Assembly: GCA_903867305.1 (NCBI GenBank)
Contig: CAIPQU010000080.1
Coordinates: 1 to 64,000 of the forward strand
Source of the DNA: an uncultured beta proteobacterium
GTDB lineage: Bacteria > Pseudomonadota > Gammaproteobacteria > Burkholderiales > Burkholderiaceae
Length of the DNA stretch: 64,000 nt
Direction: 5' to 3'
Every line of letters begins with the position of its first letter. Position 1 is the first letter of the stretch. Below, piece after piece: positions 34,856 through 42,638 of the stretch. Under the pieces are notes generated by a model. The model saw only the letters and a list, made by a program, of their open reading frames with translations. It had not been told where the DNA came from and searched no databases. The translations under genes were made by a program, and so were the position numbers.

Positions 34856-36853
34856 TTAAGACGGGTTAAGAGTCGTTTTTTTATTTCGTGTGTATTGCGT
34901 CAATAAAACAACCCCAAAGCCAACAAACCCTGCTAAATCGGCCCAAGAGGCTGGGTATGCTAAAAGCACTCCAGAGATAATTAAAACCCAGCGCTCAATA
35001 AAATTAGTCTTTACCAAAAACCAATCTTGTAAACCACCAGCAAGAGCAATAATTCCGATGACTGCTGTGAATGAAGTCCAAACAATCGGTAACCAGTCGG
35101 CTTTCATCAGGTTCGGGATTGATCCCATCAAAAGTAATGCTGTTCCAGATTGATCTAAAACAAACATAAATGGCACCAAAATGGCCGGAGCTACATATTT
35201 CCAACTTTGCAAAGTGGTTTTATAAGGATTGCCCTTACAGATGGCAGCTGCTGCAAATGGTGACAGGGCTGTTGGTGGAGAAACTTCTGACAAAACCGCG
35301 TAGTAAAAAATAAACATATGCGCAGCAAACGCAGGCACTCCTAAATTAATCAGCGCGGGGGCCGTGATAACAGCACAAATAATATAAGAAGCGGTAACGG
35401 GTACAGCTAATCCGACAATCCACACAATCAACGCTGTATAAATGGTGGTGAGTAATAAAGAACCATGAGCCATATCGATAATGATGGAACTAAACTTTAA
35501 ACCAAGGCCGGTTAATGTTACTGTACCAACAATCAATCCAGCACTCGCGCATGTCACACCAATACTTAGTATTCCCTTGGACCCATTCGCTAAGGCTTGA
35601 GTTAAACGAGAGCTATACAGTTTTTTGAAAAAGCTTTGCGGAGGACTTAATAAGTCCCAAGGCAAAATAGCTGTGTCAGAACGAATCATACTAGTTACGG
35701 CGGATAAAACGGTAGCCCAAAACACCGATAAAACGGGTGAGAAACCAATCAACATAAATACCACAATAGAGATTAAAGAAAAAAAGTGGTACCAATATTT
35801 TTTAACAAGACTCCACGTGTTTTCGATGGCATCAAAATGCGTATCTTTCATGGAATACTTACGCACATCAATTTCTACCATCACAAATAACCCTAAATAA
35901 AAAAGAAGGGTTGGAATGGTAGCCATCAGCAAAACATCAAGATAAGAGATCTTTAAAAAATCAGCAATTAAAAATGCGGCGGCGCCAAGAACGGGTGGAG
36001 ATATGATGGCACCTAATCCACCAGCGGCTAATAGACCACCCGCAGCATTGCGATCGTATCCAACTTTTTCTAATAAAGGAGCTGCTACTGACCCAACGGT
36101 GACAGTAGTGGCGACCCCAGAGCCCGATGGTCCCCCCATTAAAAATGAGGCTAAAACAATGGTTTTCCCAACACTCGAGGATTTACCGCCCATTGCACTA
36201 AAAGCAAAATCAATAAAAAATTTACCTGCATTGGTATATTGAAGAAATGCACCAAAGATAGTAAATAGGATAATCAGAGTTGCCGAAACATCAATCGCTG
36301 TGCCAAATATTCCTTCCAGAGTCATGTACATAAAACCGATGAGTCGAGGAATTTCATAACCTTTATGAGTCCATGGTGCTGGTAAATAATTACCAAATAA
36401 AGCATAGAGTAAGAAAGCAGTCGTCACACAGACCAATATCCAACCATTCGTTCGTCTTAATGCTTCAATCACCAGCAGAATAAAGATGACCCCAAACCAA
36501 ACATCAGTAGAAGTTGGATTAGTATTGCGGTCCTGTAAATCATCCCCACCAAGCAGAATGTAGAGCGAGCATGCAATGGCTAAAAGAGTAAAGACCACAT
36601 CCCAAATCATGATCCTGTTTTTAAAATTTGGCAGGAAAGGAAAAGATAAAAAGACGAGAGATAAAACCATGCCGACGTGCAACACCCGCAGGGTGATCGT
36701 CGGCACGATCGAGTAAGCGGCATATAAATGGAAAAGGGACATACCAACAGCCGCTAATGTGAATAATATAGCGAAAATTCCCTTGAACTCATGGGAGTCT
36801 CCCTCTTCTTGTCGAATGAGGGAGTCTACTTCTTTTTGGGTTTGTTCATCCAT
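34856..36853 (-). CDS. TAXI-type TRAP transporter fused permease (DctQM fusion)
   Basis: 665-aa membrane protein. The first part resembles the four-helix small subunit; the bulk is the DctM-like large subunit with GGPSGSGVATTVTVGSVAAPL near residue 240 and GGLLAAGGLGAIISPPVLGAAAFLIA, given here as two stretches (GGLLAAGGLGAIISPPV, GAAAFLIA). SPPTALSPFAAAAICKGNPY near 525 is the second conserved loop. Downstream partner of the TAXI receptor 30 nt before it; together a complete sodium- or proton-driven importer. Confidence 0.92.
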   Translation of the reverse strand: MDEQTQKEVDSLIRQEEGDSHEFKGIFAILFTLAAVGMSLFHLYAAYSIVPTITLRVLHVGMVLSLVFLSFPFLPNFKNRIMIWDVVFTLLAIACSLYILLGGDDLQDRNTNPTSTDVWFGVIFILLVIEALRRTNGWILVCVTTAFLLYALFGNYLPAPWTHKGYEIPRLIGFMYMTLEGIFGTAIDVSATLIILFTIFGAFLQYTNAGKFFIDFAFSAMGGKSSSVGKTIVLASFLMGGPSGSGVATTVTVGSVAAPLLEKVGYDRNAAGGLLAAGGLGAIISPPVLGAAAFLIADFLKISYLDVLLMATIPTLLFYLGLFVMVEIDVRKYSMKDTHFDAIENTWSLVKKYWYHFFSLISIVVFMLIGFSPVLSVFWATVLSAVTSMIRSDTAILPWDLLSPPQSFFKKLYSSRLTQALANGSKGILSIGVTCASAGLIVGTVTLTGLGLKFSSIIIDMAHGSLLLTTIYTALIVWIVGLAVPVTASYIICAVITAPALINLGVPAFAAHMFIFYYAVLSEVSPPTALSPFAAAAICKGNPYKTTLQSWKYVAPAILVPFMFVLDQSGTALLLMGSIPNLMKADWLPIVWTSFTAVIGIIALAGGLQDWFLVKTNFIERWVLIISGVLLAYPASWADLAGFVGFGVVLLTQYTRNKKTTLNPS

Positions 36854-36883
36854 AATCGGCGTAATGATAAGTCTGGGCTTTGA

Positions 36884-37831
36884 TTAAAACTTTACGCCCT
36901 GCTCTTTTAAATATTTAATCGCTCCAGGATGGAAAGGCACAGATGAATTGGAAACTTTTTGAGAATCAAAGCTGACATTTGCATATTCAGAATGCGTAGC
37001 AATGAGTTCTTTTTTATGATCAAAAATAGCCTTCACAATTTTATAAGCTTCATCGTCTGGCATCGCAGCACTCACCACAAGAAGATTCGCTACAGCTGAT
37101 ACTTTATTGTCTTTAGCCATACCTGAATAGATGCTCTTAGAAATCACGTCGGTATAGTAAAGGTTGCCATATTTTTTATTCATCAATTGAACTTCATCGG
37201 CATTATCAATCATGACAATTTTATTGCCTGGGGAATTGGCAAGATCAGTTACCGCTGCTGTTGGTAATCCACCAACCCAAAAGAAAGCATCTATTTTGCG
37301 GTCTTTAATCGCATTTACAGATTCGGCAACACTCAGCCGTTCGTTTTGATAATCCCGACCTTTTTCTAGTCCCGCGGCCTCAAGAAGACGAAGTGCCATT
37401 AACTCAGTCGCACTTCCAGGACTTCCAGTACTAAGCCTTTTCCCTTTAATATCTTTTAATGTTTTAATGCCGGTTGATTCTACAGAGACAACATGCATTC
37501 GGTTTGGATAAAGCACCAATAGGGATCTCAACTCAACTTTGCGATTTTTAAATTTTCCAGTACCCTCTATAGCATCAAAAGCAGCATCTGCCATAGAGAA
37601 CCCAAGGTAAGGTTTTCCAGACGCGATTAAATTGAGGTTATCAACAGATCCTCCAGTAACCTCGGCGGTTGCACTCATGCCAGTCACATATTTGGACAAT
37701 ACAGACGCTAATCCTCCTCCCATCGGATAGTAAACTCCACCTGTACCACCCGTGCCGACAGACAAGTTTTGAGCAAAACTATTTAATGTGAAAAACAAAA
37801 GTAAAGTAATGCAATATTTAACGATTCTCAT
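36884..37831 (-). CDS. TAXI-family TRAP solute-binding protein
   Basis: 315-aa periplasmic receptor with signal peptide (IVKYCITLLLFFTLNSFAQ), then the TAXI opening LSVGTGGTGGVYYPMGGGLA. Also visible are STGSPGSATELMALRLLEAA near 142 and AFFWVGGLPTAAVTDLA. TAXI receptors bind compounds such as glutamate or other carboxylates; the ligand here is unknown. Transcribed first, directly before the fused permease. Confidence 0.93.
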   Translation of the reverse strand: MRIVKYCITLLLFFTLNSFAQNLSVGTGGTGGVYYPMGGGLASVLSKYVTGMSATAEVTGGSVDNLNLIASGKPYLGFSMADAAFDAIEGTGKFKNRKVELRSLLVLYPNRMHVVSVESTGIKTLKDIKGKRLSTGSPGSATELMALRLLEAAGLEKGRDYQNERLSVAESVNAIKDRKIDAFFWVGGLPTAAVTDLANSPGNKIVMIDNADEVQLMNKKYGNLYYTDVISKSIYSGMAKDNKVSAVANLLVVSAAMPDDEAYKIVKAIFDHKKELIATHSEYANVSFDSQKVSNSSVPFHPGAIKYLKEQGVKF

Positions 37832-37961
37832 GAAGTTAACCTTTTTTAGAAAATAATTTTTTATCGTTCTGAGTATAAAGCTAACATACAGCTAAATTTA
37901 CAATACAAGGGTTCTCACTAATCAATATAGTTTGAATTACTATTAAAAGTCTTAATTTTCA

Positions 37962-38912
37962 ATGAAAGTATCTTCGATGAATAAAAAGCCAAATAAAGTG
38001 GTTATTGTGGGTGGTGGAACAATGGGAGCTGATGTGGCGGTTGTCCTTGCAAGAGGTGGATTTAGGACTCAAATTATCGAAAAAAATCAAGCAAGAGCAG
38101 AACAACTACAGCCATATACCCGTCAATTAATGCAAGAACAAGGTTTTTCGCATCGTGCTGAATTAATTTCTGTTGATTGCGCCCTTGAACAAGTTGATTG
38201 GCCAAATGTACATTTGGTCATCGAGTGTCTACCTGAAAAATTAGAAATAAAACAAGAGCTTTTCAAAGTCCTTGATCAATGCTGTACTGAAGATACGATT
38301 CTCGCTAGTAATAGCTCTAGCTTTCCTATTAGTCAAATTGCTAAAGATTTAACTACCCAAGGACGTATGATTGGACTTCATTTTTTTATGCCAGCACATC
38401 TCATTCCCTGTGTCGAGGTCGTTTGTGGTGAAAAAACGGAAATGCTTATCGCCGAAAATCTAATTAATCTAATGGAGTCTTGTGGCATGGTACCAGTGCT
38501 TGTTAAAAAAGATTTACCCGGGTTTTTAGCCAACCGTCTGCAACACGCATTATCCAGAGAAGCATTCTCACTCATCGATCAAGGTATCGCAAGTCCTGAG
38601 GACATTGATAAAGCTGTTCGATTTGGTTTTGGCTTTCGTTATTTAGCTGCTGGACCAGTTATGCAGCGTGATCATGCTGGTATAGAAATACACTCTGCGG
38701 CTGGTGCTAGTATTTATCCTTCGCTGAATAATGCATCCACAATTGCAAAATCTTTAAGCACCAAAGTAGAACAAGGCGAATTGGGAATGAAAACTGGAAA
38801 AGGGTTTTTCGAATGGACTCCCCAGAAAATCAGCCTAGAAAGAAGTCGTTACGACAATTTACTCAAAGAAGGATTAAAGCTCATCAAACAAGAGTTACCA
38901 GAAATTAAGTAA
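37962..38912 (+). CDS. 3-hydroxyacyl-CoA dehydrogenase family protein
   Basis: 316-aa HCDH-fold enzyme. NAD motif VGGGTMGADVAVVLARGG near residue 18; active-site Ser/Asn in ASNSSSFPIS, catalytic His/Glu pair in GLHFFMPAHLIPCVEV near 145, and Asn in ANRLQHALSREAF near 195. It could act on short hydroxyacyl-CoA or on hydroxy acids such as carnitine-like substrates. Transcribed alone, divergent from the TAXI-TRAP genes. Confidence 0.88.
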   Translation: MKVSSMNKKPNKVVIVGGGTMGADVAVVLARGGFRTQIIEKNQARAEQLQPYTRQLMQEQGFSHRAELISVDCALEQVDWPNVHLVIECLPEKLEIKQELFKVLDQCCTEDTILASNSSSFPISQIAKDLTTQGRMIGLHFFMPAHLIPCVEVVCGEKTEMLIAENLINLMESCGMVPVLVKKDLPGFLANRLQHALSREAFSLIDQGIASPEDIDKAVRFGFGFRYLAAGPVMQRDHAGIEIHSAAGASIYPSLNNASTIAKSLSTKVEQGELGMKTGKGFFEWTPQKISLERSRYDNLLKEGLKLIKQELPEIK

Positions 38913-39012
38913 ACGCTCTTGAGCTGATGTCGGTAAAGTCCCATGCGCAAGCGCATCTAGTCGTAGCAAGTTCAAAATTCGCACGCACGAACAAATTACC
39001 AAGTAATTTTAT

Positions 39013-39045
39013 AAACTGCTCACCATAAGGGCGAGCAGTTTTCTA
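39013..39045. terminator. Terminator between convergent genes
   Basis: Stem AAACTGCTC / GAGCAGTTT (39013-39021 and 39033-39041) with an 11-nt loop, followed by TTCT on the plus strand and TATAAAATT on the minus strand. Placed between the dehydrogenase and the convergent TPR gene, it probably serves both. Confidence 0.65.
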
Positions 39046-39053
39046 CCTCTACA

Positions 39054-39866
39054 CTATATAGAACTACTATCGTCCCAACCGCCAGAGCTTGAATCATCCC
39101 AAGAACTAGAGTCTGAAATTCCAAAGTTAGGATTATCCACATTTTGGTTGCTAGGCATATTTGAATTTTCTAGGGGTTGGTTTGCATTCCCTGAATTGTG
39201 ATTTTCCCCAAAAAGATTATGTGCCAATGCTTGCCCTGCAACCATACCTGCTCCCAAAGCAGCGCCAGTAGCCAAACTTCCCATTAATCCACCTCCCATA
39301 CCTGGACTTTGTGCAACGGGCGGCTGTTGGTAACCTGCTGGAGCATTAGGCGTGGAATTAGGATACGGCGTTGGTCCATTAGGAAAAGCATTTCCAGAAT
39401 AGACTTGAACTGGAGCAGGACGTTTACGTAAAAAGTAAATCAAACCAAGTACCAAAACAGCAATCAAAATCCAGAAAATTGGGCTACTGTAGAAAGGCGT
39501 TGGAGTTTGGGCCTGAGTAATATTGCTATTTGGTCGAGCACTATGCACTAGTTCAGATTGTAATTTCCGGACAGAGTCGGGAGAAGCAAATGGCAAACCA
39601 GGCGCTAAAGTTTCAGCTTTTGCAAATTCTGATTTTGCTAAATCTATTTTTCCCTCTTTTACGAGTAACTCTGCTTCTACATAATGAGCTTTAGCACTAT
39701 TGGGATGATTCTTTAGAACCTCATTCATCATTCCCTGAGCCTTCGCTAACTGACCAGCTTCTATCGCAGCGTATACTTCCGTTAAGCTCGGTTCTGCAGC
39801 ACAGACTAAATTTCCAGTAAAAAATAGTGCGCCTAATAAAATAATTTTGTAAAAATGTTTATTCAC
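39054..39866 (-). CDS. Membrane-anchored tetratricopeptide-like protein with low-complexity tail
   Basis: 270-aa protein. Signal peptide (IILLGALFFTGNLVCA), then TPR-like helices from about residue 28 to 105 (EAGQLAKAQGMMNEVLKNHP, EAELLVKEGKIDLAKSEFAK). One membrane helix near 128-145 (PIFWILIAVLVLGLIYFL) is followed by a basic stop and a Pro/Gly/Asn-rich region and a Gly/Ala-rich hydrophobic stretch. The last 25 residues are Ser/Asp/Trp repeats (SSSWDDSSSGGWDDSSS). No enzyme motif. Function unknown; envelope scaffold is a guess. Confidence 0.8.
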   Translation of the reverse strand: MNKHFYKIILLGALFFTGNLVCAAEPSLTEVYAAIEAGQLAKAQGMMNEVLKNHPNSAKAHYVEAELLVKEGKIDLAKSEFAKAETLAPGLPFASPDSVRKLQSELVHSARPNSNITQAQTPTPFYSSPIFWILIAVLVLGLIYFLRKRPAPVQVYSGNAFPNGPTPYPNSTPNAPAGYQQPPVAQSPGMGGGLMGSLATGAALGAGMVAGQALAHNLFGENHNSGNANQPLENSNMPSNQNVDNPNFGISDSSSWDDSSSGGWDDSSSI

Positions 39867-40340
39867 GTTCTTCTCCCTATTTTGTAATCAACAAAAATAT
39901 ATTTTTTTCTAACCAGTATCCCCTTTGCTCTGGAATACTTTCCTTGAAAACATGTTTACTTTTTTTCTATATATTCTAAAATAAAGCGCTTTGAAAACGA
40001 ACCTAGTATATAGCTTTTAGGAGTAATTATCTAATTCAAATTTATCAGTTTCAAGTGATTTATAAATATGGCCAAATTCGAAGATTTCAAGTATCTTCGT
40101 GCGCTACTTTAAAGACTAAAAGATAATCTCCTCCTCTATCAACAAGTAAATGTTTGTATTGGATGGAGTTTAGTGACTAAAACCATCCTTAAAAAAGGTA
40201 TATTGCACAATTGTCACCTTCAGTAAGGAAAAACCCTAATTCTTATTTAAAGCTTTGTTTAATTTTTTAATTTAGCGGTAAAGAGGCTCTCTTATTCGCA
40301 ATGCTTTTAAGATTCATCCTCAAAGGAATTCATATTTTTA
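39867..40340. other. Gene-free region upstream of the TPR gene
   Basis: 474 bp without a gene. Contains CGAAGAT-N7-ATCTTCG at 40079-40099, with TTTCAAGT repeated at about 40049 and 40085, and TAAGG-AAAAA-CCCTAA at 40224-40239. It should hold the TPR-gene promoter and the end of the tctC-like transcript. Confidence 0.45.
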
Positions 40341-41327
40341 TTAATCAGATTTAATATTGGCACTTTTAACAATCGGTTTCCATCGCGTGATCTCACGTTG
40401 AATCAGTTGCTCAAAAATTTCTGGGCTAGTTGGATTTGGAATAGCTCCTTCTGACTTGAGCCGAGCTTGAATTTCAGGCATGACAAGGCTGGCGTTAATA
40501 ATTTGGTTTAATTTTTTAATGGCCTCGGGTGGCGTACCAACAGGTGCAACTAGTCCATACCACTGATCAGCCTCAAATCCTTCAAGACCATGTACGCCTG
40601 ATTCAGCGATAGTTGGTATATCGGGCATAGCCTCCATACGTTTTGAACTAGACACTGCAAGCGCTTTTAGTTTTCCGGCTTTTACCATTGGAATAATAGC
40701 AGGAGCACCTGTAAACACCATTTGAATCTGACCAGCAACAGCGTCCGTAACCGAAGGTATGGTTCCACGGTAGGGAATATGTGTAATCGAGGTTTGCGAT
40801 GCAAATTTGAAATACTCAGTCACTAAATGCGCAGCACTCCCGTTACCTCCTGATCCATAATCTACCTTACCAGGGTTAGCCTTCAAATACGCAACAAACT
40901 CTGCTGTAGTTTTCACCGGCAGTGATGGGTTCACCGCTAAGATATTTGGCACACGAGCTACCCATGCAACTGGAGCAAATGACTTCAGAGGATCATAAGG
41001 CAAGTGTGGATAAACAGAAGGTGCAACGGCCAGTGTTCCCACATGCCCCATTAACAATGTGTAGCCATCAGCGGGAGCTTTAGCAACTCTATCAGCGCCA
41101 ATTGTTCCGCCAGCCCCTGCAATATTTTCAACAATCACCGCTGTACCAGTTGCCTCGGTTATTTTTCCACCAATCGTTCTTGCTAAAACATCAGGACTTC
41201 CGCCAGGTGTAAAAGGAACAATAATACGAATCGATTTGTTGGGGTAACTTATCTGAGCAACACTTGGAGATCCGGAGAAGCAAAGAAAAAATGCTACGAA
41301 AAGAGTAAAAAAGCGAATGAACATCAT
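40341..41327 (-). CDS. Bug/TctC-family periplasmic receptor, orphan (3)
   Basis: 328-aa receptor from ATG 41327 (AAGAGA upstream; the frame extends eight codons further without a ribosome site). Signal peptide (FIRFFTLFVAFFLCFSGSPS), YPNKSIRIIVPFTPGGSPDV, AKAPADGYTLLMGHVGT, HIPYRGTIPSVTDAVAGQIQ in part. Last gene of the operon headed by the monooxygenase-esterase fusion, 72 nt after a LivK-like receptor. Confidence 0.9.
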   Translation of the reverse strand: MMFIRFFTLFVAFFLCFSGSPSVAQISYPNKSIRIIVPFTPGGSPDVLARTIGGKITEATGTAVIVENIAGAGGTIGADRVAKAPADGYTLLMGHVGTLAVAPSVYPHLPYDPLKSFAPVAWVARVPNILAVNPSLPVKTTAEFVAYLKANPGKVDYGSGGNGSAAHLVTEYFKFASQTSITHIPYRGTIPSVTDAVAGQIQMVFTGAPAIIPMVKAGKLKALAVSSSKRMEAMPDIPTIAESGVHGLEGFEADQWYGLVAPVGTPPEAIKKLNQIINASLVMPEIQARLKSEGAIPNPTSPEIFEQLIQREITRWKPIVKSANIKSD

Positions 41328-41399
41328 CTTTATCTCTTTAAAGTTTAGCAATTGTATTTGTCCATAAAAATACTTATTCTTATGAATTTAAGTCCTCAA

Positions 41400-42638
41400 T
41401 TATTTAGCCACCATACTGCATTTAGATGAAGCTAAAGATTGCGATACATCGCTAGCGGAAATCTTCTTTTTCAGAATGTAATAATCCCAAGGACTTTTAA
41501 CTTCACTAGGTTTTTTAACTTCAAAGAAATAAACATCATGAATCATTTTGTTATCTTCTCTGATTTTTCCATTTTTAGTAAAGTAATCATTAATCGGCAT
41601 TTTCTTCATCTGCTTAATCACTTCTTCAGAACTATCCGTTTTCGCTGCCTGAACACCTTTTAAATAAGTAAGTACTGATGAGTACAGGGCTGCGTGTACG
41701 AAATTTGGCATCCGTTTTTGCTTAATAAAGAACCGACGCCCAAATTCTCGGGTACTGTCATCAATATCCCAGTAATAATCCTCGACCAAATACATGCCCT
41801 GAGTTAACTCTACACCCATCGAATTCACGTCAATAATAGAGGTAACTAAACCTGTAATCGTTTGATTTTTCTTCATACCAAACTCATTAGCAGCCTTCAC
41901 TGAATTAATTAAATCACCACCAGCATTGGCAAATGCAACTACCTGCGCTTTAGATGCAATGGCTTGAAGAACATAAGAAGAAAAATCAGAGGAATTCAAA
42001 GGATGCTTAACAGAACCGACAACAGTCCCACCTGACTCTTTAATAGCCTCAGTTGCATCTTTTTCTAAGGCTTGCCCCAGAGCATAATCCACTGAAACAA
42101 AATACCAAGACTTTTTGCCTTGCTCTGCGAGGGCCTTCACCTGTGCATTTGCAAAGGTTCTAGTATCCCAACCATAGTGTATAGAATAAGGATTACAGTC
42201 TTCATTATGTAATCGTGTAGACCCAGATCCAGTCACCATCAACACTTTTTTCTTATCCAAAGCAATCTTTGAAACAGCAATAGCTACCCCAGAGTTAATG
42301 ACATCAGTGATCATATCAACGCCTTGAGTGTCGTACCACTCTCTTGCTTTTGCAGAAGCAACATCAGGTTTATTTTGATGATCTGCGTAGATTAACTCAA
42401 TCGGAAATGTCGGGTTGTATTTGGCTTTAAAATCATCTATCGCCATTTGAGCGGATAAGACTGAGCCGGTACCCGATAAGTCAGAGAAAACTCCAGACAT
42501 ATCTGTAAGCACACCAATCTTTACTTTATCGCCAGACAGACTTGTCTTATTTTGTGCCGTAGCATTTTGCACCCCAAACGTCAGTGTGAAACTCAATAAA
42601 ACCAAAAAAGAAGTACAACTTTTTAATCGAAACGTCAT
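41400..42638 (-). CDS. LivK-type ABC substrate-binding protein, no permease nearby
   Basis: 412-aa periplasmic binding protein of the branched-chain amino acid/amide receptor class (Peripla_BP_6). Signal peptide about residues 1-29 (CTSFLVLLSFTLTFGVQNAT), then KIGVLTDMSGVFSDLSGTGS, DMITDVINSGVAIAVSKIAL and YFVSVDYALGQALEKDATEA. AGGAG stands before ATG 42638, which overlaps the upstream stop as ATGA; a longer frame from 42683 is therefore not used. Such receptors in catabolic operons often bind aromatic acids. No LivHMGF permease or ATPase genes are in the window. Confidence 0.9.
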   Translation of the reverse strand: MTFRLKSCTSFLVLLSFTLTFGVQNATAQNKTSLSGDKVKIGVLTDMSGVFSDLSGTGSVLSAQMAIDDFKAKYNPTFPIELIYADHQNKPDVASAKAREWYDTQGVDMITDVINSGVAIAVSKIALDKKKVLMVTGSGSTRLHNEDCNPYSIHYGWDTRTFANAQVKALAEQGKKSWYFVSVDYALGQALEKDATEAIKESGGTVVGSVKHPLNSSDFSSYVLQAIASKAQVVAFANAGGDLINSVKAANEFGMKKNQTITGLVTSIIDVNSMGVELTQGMYLVEDYYWDIDDSTREFGRRFFIKQKRMPNFVHAALYSSVLTYLKGVQAAKTDSSEEVIKQMKKMPINDYFTKNGKIREDNKMIHDVYFFEVKKPSEVKSPWDYYILKKKISASDVSQSLASSKCSMVAK

